Under the pieces are notes generated by a model. It saw only the letters and a program-made list of their open reading frames with translations. It made no database searches and was not told the origin of the DNA. A stretch of DNA of 64,000 bases from Rosa chinensis. Lineage: Eukaryota > Streptophyta > Magnoliopsida > Rosales > Rosaceae. Positions 34,467 through 45,733 of this stretch are shown here, piece by piece (within the stretch, counting starts at the first letter, position 1; each line of letters starts with the position of its first letter). Made by a program: the position numbers and the translations under genes. The DNA lies in NCBI RefSeq assembly GCF_002994745.2, contig NC_037089.1, forward strand, positions 83,104,347 to 83,168,346, read 5' to 3'.

Positions 34467-36065
34467 ATGGCTGTTTGCCCCTGGGCATTCTTGGGAGGCG
34501 TGGACACGGCCTCTGAGTCTCCTCCAACAGCCCCAAAATCACGCACTTTTGCATCTATCCTCGCTAACTCAACAGAGGCTGCTATATCTCTCAGCCAACT
34601 TCCACCTCCGGTCGTTCGTGGGGATAAAATTTATGTCAGGATCAATGAATCCTTATATCAAGAGCAATTAAAGCAATTCAAAACCAATCTTATTGGTCGT
34701 CTTCTTCTTCGTAAGGGTTCTAAACCTCTTAAGGCTGATGCCCTAAAAGGGTTGCTTGCTGCTCTCTGGCAGCCCTCAAAGCCATGGCGTCTTGTACCTC
34801 TCGGTAAAGGCTACTTTGACATTCATTTTGCCACTGAAGAGGATCTCCGTAGGGTATGGAGTGGAGGTACTTGTACTCTTCCTGATGGAATTTTTCGCCT
34901 AACTCAGTGGAAACCGGACTTTGTACCAGGAGATACATTTCCTCAAACTCATGCCCAAATTTGGGTCAGGATTTATGGACTGAGTCAAGATTATTGGCAC
35001 CAACAACATCTCATGGAAATCGCTCGGGGTGTCGGAACTCCATTGCAAATTGATAAAGCCACAAGGGAAAGGCAATTCGGGTATTTTGCTCGAGTCTTGA
35101 TTGATGTGGATCTGGCAGGTGACCTACCACCTTCTTTGATGGTGGAGCGGGAAACTCATTGTTTTCCGATTGAAGTGGTCTATGAGAATGTGTGTACTCA
35201 TTGTGGGAAGGTTGGCCACATGGTTGATCAATGCAGGTTCTTGAAGAGCTCTAACAATGAGCAAAATGCTCAAGAACATAAGGTTGCTAAAAAAACTTCT
35301 CGCATTGGGCGTCAAGAGTATCGTCCCAAGACGGCGGTAAACAAGGTTTCTGACCAAAATTTGAACACTACCCCTCAGGTGCAACACTCCCCTGAGGTTG
35401 CAAACAATGATCAGATTACTAAATTTGTAGAAGATGTTCTCACTGAGGCCGTTGACCAGGAACTGGATTGTATTGCTGAGCTGGTCATTAATGAACCCAT
35501 AGTCAACAGGAAGCCTGAAAGTTGTAAAGGCAACATGTCTCCTCTGATCAATAAGAATAAGTTTACCATCCTTGCAAGCAAGGAAACTGAAGCAGTGGTT
35601 GACACTATTCCTAATGAATTTGCTCCAGTTGTTGGAACAACTAGTTTGGAGGACCCTACGGTTCACATTACTGATGGAGATGATGAAGTTGACAGTGATA
35701 ATGAAATGTGCGATGAAGAGGTGAACTCCAATATGGAGCAAAAGACATACAGTGCCCAGCCAACCAACCCCCTCTCTTCACATAGTGGTCAGAGTTGGCA
35801 TGATATGGTGGAAGAGGAAAGTCTGATTGATCTGGTTGATTTACCTGCGGGTGCTCCCCCGGGATTTGAACATGTTGCAACTTTAGCCAAGGATGTCGCA
35901 TTAATTACTGGTCAAGGAGTTAATGAAAATACTGAAAATGGTTTCACTCCGGTTATCTCAAAGTCTCAACAGAAAAAACAAAGACGACAAGCTACTCTAG
36001 CTCTTGATCGTGAAACTCCTTATCCAAAGAGGGACAGAAGAAAGAATAAAAAGTACAATCAATGA
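34467..36065 (+). CDS. LINE ORF1: nucleic-acid-binding protein with DUF4283 and a zinc knuckle
   Basis: A 532-residue open frame, uninterrupted. It corresponds to the plant L1 ORF1 protein, which coats the element's RNA and chaperones it. A DUF4283-type region spans roughly residues 45-200, including RTFASILANST, LWQPSKPWRLVPLGKGYFDI and AQIWVRIYGLSQDYW. A CCHC knuckle CTHCGKVGHMVDQC starts near residue 243 with C-X2-C-X4-H-X4-C spacing. The remainder is acidic, low-complexity and ends in a basic KRDRRKNKKYNQ tail. The start is chosen as the first Met of the open frame, 71 bp after the element's left edge. Its stop codon overlaps the ORF2 start as ATGA (36062-36065). Confidence 0.88.
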   Translation: MAVCPWAFLGGVDTASESPPTAPKSRTFASILANSTEAAISLSQLPPPVVRGDKIYVRINESLYQEQLKQFKTNLIGRLLLRKGSKPLKADALKGLLAALWQPSKPWRLVPLGKGYFDIHFATEEDLRRVWSGGTCTLPDGIFRLTQWKPDFVPGDTFPQTHAQIWVRIYGLSQDYWHQQHLMEIARGVGTPLQIDKATRERQFGYFARVLIDVDLAGDLPPSLMVERETHCFPIEVVYENVCTHCGKVGHMVDQCRFLKSSNNEQNAQEHKVAKKTSRIGRQEYRPKTAVNKVSDQNLNTTPQVQHSPEVANNDQITKFVEDVLTEAVDQELDCIAELVINEPIVNRKPESCKGNMSPLINKNKFTILASKETEAVVDTIPNEFAPVVGTTSLEDPTVHITDGDDEVDSDNEMCDEEVNSNMEQKTYSAQPTNPLSSHSGQSWHDMVEEESLIDLVDLPAGAPPGFEHVATLAKDVALITGQGVNENTENGFTPVISKSQQKKQRRQATLALDRETPYPKRDRRKNKKYNQ

Positions 36066-39000
36066 AGGTCCTTTATTGGAATATTAGGGGAATAGGAAAC
36101 AATGACTCCCAATCCGAGCTTTCTAATATTTGCCATATTCACAAACCTGATCTTGTTTGCATTGCTGAGCCAAAGATTAAGTTCACCTCAATCTCAGCAG
36201 TTTTTTGGTCTTCTTTGAATTTGGATCTTGTTGCAACTAATGACTGTGGAGCGGCTCTTCCAAATCTTTGGCTGTTGAAGGGTTCTCATATTCCTAATCC
36301 GGCGATTATTTCCAACTCCGAACAGCAGGTTACAATACAGGTTCCTTTTGACAATGATCCCAGTCAACTTTCTTTTGTATATGCTTCTACCTCTTATATC
36401 AAACGCAGGGATTTATGGCAAGATCTTAATGCTCTTCGTCCTCAAACGTCTATCCCATGGATGGTAATCGGGGACTTCAACGCTGTGTTAGGAGCCCATG
36501 AAAAATCAGGAGGCCCATCTCCCTCTCGCCTCTCCTGTGCAGATTTTCAAAGTATGTCTGATACTTGTGATTTTGTTCATCTAGATACTTCCGGTTTGTT
36601 CTTTACTTGGTCAAATGGTTGGAGCACCCGTGGACATGTTGAGCTTCGTTTGGATAGATGTCTTTGTGATACCACTTGGTTTGAAGCTTGGCCTTTTACT
36701 AGTTGTGTTGCTCTTCCCCGCGTTGCTTCTGATCATTCTCCATTGATTTTCTCTGCTTCGAAACTCTCCCCAAGTGGTCCCAAGCCTTTCAAGTTTCAGT
36801 CTATGTGGTTGCAGCATCCAAATTTTCATGCAGTAGTGTCTAATTGTTGGAATTCCTTTCAACTTTGTGGCTGCCCAATGTTTGTTACTTTGCAGAAATT
36901 AAAGGCTTTGAAACATTGTTTGCGTGATTGGAACAAAGCGGTTTTCGGCAATGTCCATCAAAAGGTTGCTACTGCTCGTGAAAATTTAGTCAACATTCAA
37001 CAAGATATCGCGACCCGTGGCATGACTGATCAAAGGTTTGAGGATGAGATTGCTGCAAAGTCTGCAGTCTTAGATGCTCTGAGGATGCAAGAAACTTATT
37101 GGAAAGATAGAGCTCGGGTTAAGTGGTTTACTGATGGGGATCGAAGTACATCTTTTTTCCATACTTACGCCAAGGTTCGTGCAGCCAAAAGTCAAATGTC
37201 TTCTATCCGTGTGGGGGAGAGGATACTTACTGACCCTTCAGACATTGCAGCACATACTGTGGCTTTTTATCAGAATCTCTATGATATTTCCTCCCCTTCT
37301 ACAAATGTGGATGAGGTTTGTTCAGTTATTCCATCTCTTGTGACTGACGATGAAAATGTGGTGCTATCTGCAATTCCTACATCAGAGGAAATTAGAAGTG
37401 CAGTCTTTTCTATGGATGGTTCTAGTGCTCCAGGGCCTGATGGTTTTTCAGGGTCTTTTTATCAAGCTTGTTGGGATATTGTTGGTTCTGATGTGGTGGC
37501 ATGTGTTCGTCAATTTTTTCTTCAAAACTGGATTCTCCCCAACATGAATTGCAATTTTTTAGTTCTCATTCCAAAAGTCCCAAATGCTCAGCTTATTACT
37601 CAGTTTCGCCCAATTGCCTTAGCCAATTTTCTCTTCAAGATTATACCTAAGATTTTGGCTTCTCGCTTGGGGTCTATTGCTACACGTATAATTTCTCCTC
37701 AGCAATCAGCTTTTCTGCCTGGTAGGCGAATTAATCATTGTATTGGTATGGTTTCGGAATGCTTTAACTTATTGGACCGAAAGGCTTATGGTGGAAATGT
37801 GGGAATCAAAGTGGATATAGCAAAGGCGTTTGACACTCTAAACTGGGATTTTCTGCTCCGAGTTTTAAGTAATTTTGGGTTCTCTCCCACTTTCACTAGT
37901 TGGATCAGCTCTATTCTTCACTCAGCAAGACTATCTCTTTTAATCAATGGCTCTCCTCAAGGTTTCTTTACGTGTTCTCGTGGTGTTAGACAAGGAGATC
38001 CCCTTTCTCCACTTCTATTCTGTCTTGCTGAGGAGGCTCTTAGCCGGGGCCTTCACTTACTTCTCCAAACCCGTCAATTGAAGCCAATATCTTTTCCCAG
38101 GAAATGCACTGCACCGTCTCATGTGTTATATGCAGATGACCTCATGGTGTTTTGCCGTGGGGACAAAAACTCTCTTAAACGGCTGCGTGGGTTTTTTGAC
38201 CGTTATAGTGCAGCTTCAGGGCAATTCATTAATGCGGAGAAAAGCACTTTCTATCTTGGAGCTAGGTCTCGTCACAGGAAAGGTACAGTTCAACGTATAT
38301 TGGGTTTTCATGCAGGGCGCCTACCTTTTATTTATCTGGGAGTTCCTATTTTTTGTGGAAAACCCCGCAGCTGCCATCTCCAAGTTATTGCCGATAGAGC
38401 TAAGTCAAGGTTAATGGGTTGGCAGGGGAGGCTTCTTTCTATGGCTGGACGCACTCAACTTGTGCAATCTGTTTTCAAAGTATGCTTCTTCATAGCTTTT
38501 CAGTGTATCATTGGCCTGCATACCTCGTGAAGAAGTTATCTACATGGGCGCGTAATTTTATATGGTCTGGAAATATTGAGACTCGGAAAATTGTCACTGT
38601 TACTTGGACTCAAGTTTGCGCTCCGAAAAAAGAGGGCGGGGTGGGTATTCGTGACCTGGCAACTCTTAATTCGGCAGCTGTTTTAAGGTTTGCATGGAAC
38701 TCTTTCACTTCTTTGAACCAATGGGGTGATTATATGCGAACTCGTTATCCTATATTATCTAGTTCCAAAGTGAGCTACCGCAAATCCTCAATCTGGTCAG
38801 GTTTCCGCTCTATTGCTCTTCATATCACACACAATTGTCGTTGGATTATTGGAGATGGTCGTTCAGTGTCATTTTGGAAAGATAAATGGCTTCAAGATCC
38901 AATATTGGATATGTTGGGTTTTTTCGACTGGTCAGGATTCAGTGATCTACGTGTGGCTGATTTCATCTCTGATCATTCTTGGCAGTTTCCCTCTTTTTTC

Positions 39001-40205
39001 CTAGATACCTTTCCAGACTTGTACAGGAAAATTTCTGATATCTGTCTCCCTTTAGACACTGAACCTGATATGCTCATTTGGGAGTCTACAGCCTCTGGAG
39101 AGTTATCCTTCACTGATTCTTATAACTTGCTTAGACGACACTTTATTTCGAGAGACTGGGCTTCTACTATTTGGCATTCTTTCATTCCTCCACGATTTTC
39201 TTTCTTGGCTTGGAGGATTCTCTTAGATCGCTTGCCCACTGATGATCGGCTGAAAAGAGGTGGGATTCCGATTGTGTCCATCTGCCAATTATGCAACAGT
39301 TCGGCAGAGTCAACTTTGCACTTATTTTTACACTGCCCTTTCTCCCAACACCTTTGGGGATGGCTGGCAACTCAGTTTGGAACCTCATTTCCTGCTTATG
39401 ACTCTCTGTTGGATTTTTGGGTTGGCTTTTGTCACAAGGGTTTTTCCCCTCAGCTTTATAATTTGTGGTTGGCAGCCGGTTTGCTTACTTTCATGGAAAT
39501 TTGGAAGGCGCGAAATAGACTCAGGTTTGATAATCGTTCCCCTACTTTTTCTACACTGTGTTGTTCAATTATGGCATGGATTCGGCAATTCGGTTCCCTT
39601 GTTCCTGGTTACTATAAAGGCGTCCTGGATTCCCGCCTTCTCTCTTCCCTTGGGGTGTGCCCCAAGCCTCGTAAAGCGCCCAAGATTCAACGCGTCCTAT
39701 GGCATCCCCCCTCCCTCCTTGGGTTAAAGTTAACACTGATGGTCTGGCGAAAGGTAATCCTGGTCCTGCAGCTTGTGGAGGAGTTTTTCGCGATGCTTCT
39801 GGGGTTTATTTAGGGAGTTTTTGCCAACCTCTGGGTTGCAATTCTTCCTTTTATGCTGAACTTTATGCTGTTATTGTGTCTATTGAAGTTGCTTTCACTA
39901 GAGGTTGGACTACTTTGTGGTTGGAAAGTGATTCTACTAGTGTTTTAGCATCTCTCTCCTCCAACTCTTTCTCTCCTCCATGGGACTTGAGAGTTAGATG
40001 GCAAAACTGCTTGAAGAACATTCAGCAAATGCAATTTCGTAGAACTCATATTTTTAGGGAAGGGAATGCAGCTGCAGATAAGATGGCAAACTTAGGTGTT
40101 TCAAAACACTCATTTACCTGGTATCCTAGCCCTCCTGCAGAGCTTCACAGGTACTTGCAGGCGGATTTTTTGGGACTCCCAAGTTATCGCTTCACAGGTT
40201 GCTGA
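36062..40205 (+). pseudogene. LINE ORF2 with two frameshifts: endonuclease, reverse transcriptase, RNase H
   Basis: Begins MKVLYWNIRGIGN at the ATGA overlap. The AP-type endonuclease keeps GDFNAVL near residue 137 and SDHSPL near 223. The reverse transcriptase shows FRPIALANFLFKI, SAFLPGRRI, KVDIAKAFDTLNWDFL, RQGDPLSPLLF and the catalytic YADD near residue 690. The frame is lost near 38470-38485 (the first frame stops at 38528-38530) and resumes one frame over. It continues through a zf-RVT region (FLAWRILLDRLPTDDRL, then CQLCNSSAESTLHLFLHCPF). A second shift in a C-rich run near 39704-39716 separates the RNase H domain (NTDGLAKGNPG, AELYAV, LESDS, HIFREGNAAAD; all four acidic positions present), ending TGA at 40203-40205. 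No other stop was seen. Confidence 0.9.
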
Positions 40206-40597
40206 GATGTTTATGTTCGTCTGCCTTTATTGCCCGCTCCTTCTCAGAGGCCTTTATTCCCAGGAGGTCGTGCGCAAAGTTAGCTTCATATGCATCTACA
40301 TGCAGGCGCAACCACAATTCTGGCATATTTCGTGTGTCCAGTTTTCACTTATGTGGCTGGTTTTTTCTTTTTGTAGATTTGTTCATGAGGGGGAAGTTTC
40401 CCTCTCTTTTATTTCGTTGTTAATTGTGTTTTATCTCTTGGACGATGTATTTTTCTTCTTTATTTTAATAAATTGAGTTGGGGGACGGGCGGTGGGTTCC
40501 CAGAGTGGGGCAGACCCTTCACCTTCGGGTTTGAGGGTGGGACTTGTGCCCTACATTGTCTGTCTCCGAGGAACTAATATCGCCTAATCCCTTTCTC

Positions 40598-40644
<47 letters not shown>

Positions 40645-40762
40645 CGCATTCCATGCTTAGTTTTGTCCACGTATATTACTTTATATTCACGTAATAAGCA
40701 TCTTCAATAGGCTCTTGAATCCTAATAACCAGTTTCTAGGTTAATAATTTAATATTACTATA

Positions 40763-40838
40763 ATAAATGGATCCGGGCGTGGGGCTGAGCCTCCCAGCTA
40801 GGCTGGGTTCCAAACCCCGTTCAAAAAAAAAAAAAAAT
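40763..40838 (+). repeat. Short A-tailed, tRNA box-B-like sequence
   Basis: A GC-rich 60-bp stretch (GGGCGTGGGGCTGAG, GCTGGGTTCCAAACCCC) ends in fourteen As just downstream of the LINE. GGTTCCAAACC resembles a Pol III B box. It could be a truncated SINE; no target-site duplication was found. Confidence 0.35.
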
Positions 40839-43443
40839 TGTTGAGTAAGAGAGAAAGTTCTCGTAATTTAAGCAAAATTAAAATATAAAAAATTACTCCG
40901 ACCATGCTCCTTACAACGCTCTTAGAATTGCAAAATCATTTGGAGCTGTTAATCTGATTAGATAGATCAATAGCGTCTCATAATGGCCTGTGGTGCACCG
41001 AATAATCTATCTTATGAATTTCATAATTCCAATTTCTTCTTATTTTCTGTTTTGTTGTGAATAAATGTTTAATTTCAAAGTAGAGAATATATTATTTTAA
41101 CCATGCTTGAGCAACGTTTGTATGGCTCTCTACATGTAGCTCCCAAACAATTTATAGCTAGTTCTTTGACAAATTTAACCCAAAAAATGAATACTATTAG
41201 AGAACCTCAAGAGAGAGAGCCATCAAAATTAATTGGATCACTTTGAAGAGTCTTATTCATGAATTAATTGGTATAAAAGTCTGTGTTTCTTTGCGATCTT
41301 GTAGGAAGGCCGCCATATTTATATTCATTAGGAAGCAACTGTGTTCAAGCTAGTCGGTAAGGCATCCTTGCTCTATCGTATTTGTTTACACATTAAGGAA
41401 TTTCAGTGCACTCATGGGGTACTACTAATTAAAATTCCTTAACTTGATTGTGAAAACGAAAATTCGAAAACGAAAATTCAACTAAGAACATCATTAAAGT
41501 TTTGTCGGAGATTCAAACCTACTTTGAATTGAAAGCATATTCAAAACTCCAGAATATGATGAGTTTGGACTTGTAGATTATATATGAAAGTCAAGTGCAC
41601 TCGTGACTACTTCGACCACCAAAAAAAGTAAAGCATAAGGGTTTGAGTATTGTGAACTACAAAATTGCAAACACCAAATCAGAGGATTAATTTGTGGAGA
41701 TCTGAGCATGCTTATACCTATAATTGGTTTTTCAAATTAAAAATGAGTACGTGAATCAAGGAACTGATTTGTCGGAGACTCATCAGTCATCATCATCTCT
41801 AACTAACAAACTGAATCTGACCAATTGATGAGGTTTATATAGACAGAAACCATCATTAATCTAACAGAAACTGATCGAGTTCATTTCATCTAAGGTGTGC
41901 TCAAATAAGTCAAAACATGGCGCAAGCGTCGGTGTAGGAACAAAGATATACTAGCTACTTGGAAAAGCATATGCAAAATGTTAGATACTAAGTAATAATA
42001 TATTGATTTGTGAAACTTTATCTCATCTAAAATGTCAGATTTTCCAATTGAACTATTGGTGGAACTTCGATGGGAATGAATTAGATTATTTTCTTGTTAA
42101 TTAGGGACACTAACAAGACTTGAGAGACGCCAACACACTTTCTTTGTTCTATTCTTAATTCATCAAAACCTCTATTCAAGTAATTTATTAGCACTTTACA
42201 TAAAACTTTTTGCGAACTTATCAGTCATTTCCACATAACAAATTAATTTATTTTTCTTAGACCTCTTTTACACATATATTAAGCACCTTATTCCATATCA
42301 ATACGACAACGAAATAACAGTATAACATGTGAAATTGTTTAACAAGATAGACATGTAATAGATATTGTGATACTTGTGGTACCTGTTGCACTCGTAACTT
42401 GAAACTTCCTACGTTCATATACATAACTTTCAAGAAGATTCATGGAGTCGTATCCCATCATTGAACTTTTGGTTTAAACTTGATGTCCTTTACGCATAAA
42501 AGAAAGACCCCCAACAAACCAATAATAAAGCTTTCAGAAACATGGAGGAACACGACTGGCCCTCCGCGGACCCCAAAAATTGGCAACACCTCTTCAATTG
42601 GGAGGGGACCTCGTGATTGATTCTGGTTTCTGAATCACGAATTTTTTTTTTCAAAAGAAGAGAAGATAAACAACGAAGCTAGAAAAAGAAAAAAATAGTT
42701 TGATTTTGCTTTAAGTGAGAGTTTGCTTTGTACATAACGTAAAATGTAGGTACGTACGTTCTATATTGTTTAATTTTTACAGCAGCATCACATGCATGGA
42801 CTATAACATAACCAGGTATAAGGACAATACGACATTCAATGTGATAAGATGATATGGTGGTCAATTTTGTTACCAATAAAAGTTCCAAGCAATAAGCCAT
42901 GCATGTGAATCGGTTTGTAATGCATGTTGTATATATATATGCATATACAAAGTGCGCATATTATACATTTATCTTTTTTGGTTGCACGTACAAAGGTAGA
43001 AAATTAGAGATCTATCTCTCAATCCTTTTTACAATGTTGAAAAGAAAATCTCGTCCTTAGAAATTTTATACACCAAAAAAATTATTAAACCAAATACAAG
43101 AATGATTGAAGTACTGGCGCCGCACCACAACCATATTAACTTTATTGAAATTAAAAATGATCAATAGTCTATATTGAGCGGTTCATAACATAACATGTTA
43201 AATTTACAGACATGAAAATATATTGAGAAATAAATATCTAACAACAAAAATGTGAAAGATACCCAAATGGCCCTGAACACTATATTATTGTTATCCCAGA
43301 GATTATTTCATTGGTGGGTGCCCAAAACGATCTTAGTTAGAGATCTTGCTGGTTGTTGGCTAAAACCGAACTTGGCTAGCCTATGGTAATTGCAACAAGC
43401 TAGGATCTGAGGCATGATCGAGAACAAACTCAGCAGAGAACAT
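40839..43443. other. Long AT-rich spacer, no gene seen
   Basis: About 2.6 kb of low-GC sequence. Short open frames are not protein-like. No transposon ends recognised. Confidence 0.5.
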
Positions 43444-43690
43444 CTATATAAGAGAGAGAGAGAGAGAGAGAGGGGTGGAGGGGTCCCTGGAGAGACAAAG
43501 AGGGGGTCGTCCAGAGTCCGGCCAGCGTGATAGTCTCACGTGACAGTGCTTGACAAAAGCTTGGAAATTAATTTGATAAGTATTTGCCTGTTTTAGAAAC
43601 CCTAGCTCCCCACCTCTGATGTATTCAGGCGTATGGTATGCCACTTGGCATGTCGTGAGTGTCAGGGAAATGGCATGTGACGCCTGAGAC
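43444..43690 (+). ncRNA. Possible non-coding transcript: TATA box, GA tract and a short hairpin
   Basis: CTATATAAGAGAG near 43443 is a good plant TATA box followed by a (GA)n initiator-like tract. About 180 bp downstream, CAGGCGTATGGTATGCCA (43626-43643) can pair with TGGCATGTGACGCCTG (43671-43686) around a 27-nt loop. No open frame fits. The sequence matches no microRNA I know, and the stem is short for a plant pre-miRNA. Speculative. Confidence 0.2.
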
Positions 43691-43905
43691 TGGTCGAGCG
43701 AGGGCTTTGACAAATTAGAAGTAGTACAGCTCTATGCCATCACGTAGTTGTGTCCCAAATTCACAGGAAGGAAGAAACAATTGTACAAGTTAATAACATG
43801 GGCGGATCAAAGGAGATCAGATAGTGTGGGGATTTGCTAGCTAGCTTGTTGATCAATCTAAATTGAAATGTTTAATCTAAACTTGTGTAATTTATATTAA
43901 AGTTT

Positions 43906-44077
43906 GGGAAGTGAAATCTACACTTCTCATTTTACAATTCACACCCATTTTTTTTTTTTTGTTGAATTTCTTATAAAAAAAAAAAAATTTAAGTTACTAA
44001 ACACAAAATCTAAGTTACTAAAAAAGTAAAGGAGAAGTGTGGATATTGTAAAATGAGGAGTGCGGATTTCACTCCCC
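43906..44077. mobile_element. 172-bp MITE with ~40-bp terminal inverted repeats
   Basis: The left end reads GGGAAGTGAAATCTACACTT and continues CTCATTTTACAATTCACAC. The right end is its inverse (GGGGAGTGAAATCCGCACTC, CTCATTTTACAATATCCACAC). The flanks TAAAGTTT (43898-43905) and TAAAATTT (44078-44085) are an 8-bp duplication with one mismatch, as in hAT-type insertions. The interior is T/A homopolymer-rich. Non-coding. Confidence 0.75.
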
Positions 44078-44085
44078 TAAAATTT

Positions 44086-45612
44086 TTACAAATATGATTT
44101 CAATAGGATGATATCATAGGCCAAGGGAAAGATCGAGATGCACGCGCATGGTTATGAAGGTAGTCTAATAAAATTTCTTAGAATAGCTAGTTTTGTGCAT
44201 CAATCTGTTAAAATTTTCTTGCACGGGTGAGCTTCTCAGTTTGTATATAGTCTTCCTAAACAACAACAAAGAAATATAAGTGCTCTATTGTTTTGTTTTG
44301 TTTTAAGTTTATGCTTGTATCTAAATTACATCATTTTAAATTTGTTACTTGATCTTAAACAGTACTACTAACCACTAAGCTAAAGAAATTCAAGCAAACT
44401 TCTAAATCCCAAAGCAACGTTCTTTGAACATAAGCAGAAGCGAAAATCAAAACAGATTTGATCCCATCCCAACCAAGAGTGCCTCTTTTTCAAGACAAAA
44501 GAGTAAACACCATTCGGTAATCTAATTAAAGATACGAATCCTTCAACTTTTAGGTTTTTTGAAGACGGTCCAATATAAAATAACTATCATACAAGAATAC
44601 GATGCTTAATTGTCGTTCTTTGAAGCTCAGGTGATGCTTGCAAGTTACCTAGAAGGTTCAAACAAATGAGTTTTTTTAATTAAATTCCAGAGTAAATCTC
44701 TAACAATACGGTCCTTCTTTTGTCATATTTACAACAGAAGAGTCAACGGTCCTCATATATTAAAGCGATGAAGATGAAGTATATTCGATCACCTGCATGT
44801 CAAGCAGACCTGTGGATCTTTAGGATTAAGAGCCAACCACAGCACACTAAGTCAGGATCTTCGAGAAAACTAACCAGGTCGTCTCCCTCCAGCTTATACT
44901 AACTGCCCTGAAACATAGGAGTAGTTGTGAAAGCTAAAACGCTCAGGGACAGGGAAGAGGGCTACCGTGGCAATCAGCAATTGGTGGATAAAATCCAGGG
45001 ACTATAGTTGTGTAAGTAGAGAGAGGGCTTAGGGTAATGAGTATCCTATGATGATCACATGGAGATGCGTATTGAGACATGTACAGCGAGTCCCCACCCA
45101 TTGTTGGCTCAATTACAAACACATTTCTCCAAGCCCACTTGAAATCAAACCCCAACTTGGGAACACACACACAACACAACAACTCTCTCTCTCTCTCTCT
45201 CTCAATTACTTGCTTACAGAGAAAATAAAACGAGAGAGAGAGAGAGATAGAGACTGAGGGGAGGGTGGCCTAGTCCTCTTCCCATTTGCTTTCTCCAATG
45301 CAGTTGTCTTCTTCACCTCCAACATCGCTGTCTATCTTATTGTACGTTTTATGAATTAGCTCTGTGGTCCTTCGAGTCCTAGCTAAACCTCTTTATATCT
45401 CTCTTATCATTGTCGCCCCCTTCCCATTGATTATCATATATATCTATCACTCCATCTTACAATTTTCTAAGACAAACTACCACTGCTACTCCTACTCCTT
45501 CTGCTTCTTCTATAGCTCTTTCTTCCTCGTCCTCTTCTATCTCAGAAATTGCTTCTCCCCCACTTTCTGCTTTTAGCTAGGTTTTTCTCCTCCTCCACTA
45601 CTACTACCACTA
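44086..45612. other. Spacer upstream of the PRE-like gene
   Basis: No gene seen. CT repeats at 45183-45203 and GA repeats at 45230-45250 are mutually complementary simple repeats. The CT-rich, pyrimidine-biased stretch 45280-45600 precedes the promoter. Confidence 0.45.
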
Positions 45613-45621
45613 CTATATAAG
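45613..45621 (+). promoter_or_regulatory. TATA box of the PRE-like gene
   Basis: CTATATAAG lies 113 bp upstream of the start codon, giving a 5' UTR of about 80-90 nt. Confidence 0.6.
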
Positions 45622-45733
45622 ATACTCTAGCAAGCTCATAAGCTTTGACAAAAGCAAGATTGGTATATAAAACTAGGTGGCTATCTAGCTACTGAGCTAA
45701 TACATACAGCAGGAATAGATATTCCGATCGGTC

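Larger units (their letters stand above)
34382..40656 (+). mobile_element. Near-full-length L1-type LINE retrotransposon
   Basis: The element body is 34396-40642 (about 6.25 kb), ending in roughly 41 As. It is flanked by TTCGTGTTCCATGC (34382-34395) and TTCGCATTCCATGC (40643-40656), a 14-bp target-site duplication with two transitions. The layout is a ~70-bp leader, ORF1 (34467-36065), ORF2 (36062-40205: endonuclease, reverse transcriptase, zinc-binding zf-RVT region, RNase H) and a ~400-bp 3' UTR. The short leader may mean slight 5' truncation. ORF2 has two frameshifts, so the copy is not autonomous now, but the long open stretches and short list of lesions point to fairly recent activity. 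The terminal RNase H places it with the plant L1 lineages that carry this extra domain. Confidence 0.92.

Noticed and set aside
40804..40817. tRNA gene suggested by GGTTCCAAACC
   Set aside because: No cloverleaf, no proper A box spacing and an A-tail follows; at most a SINE fragment.
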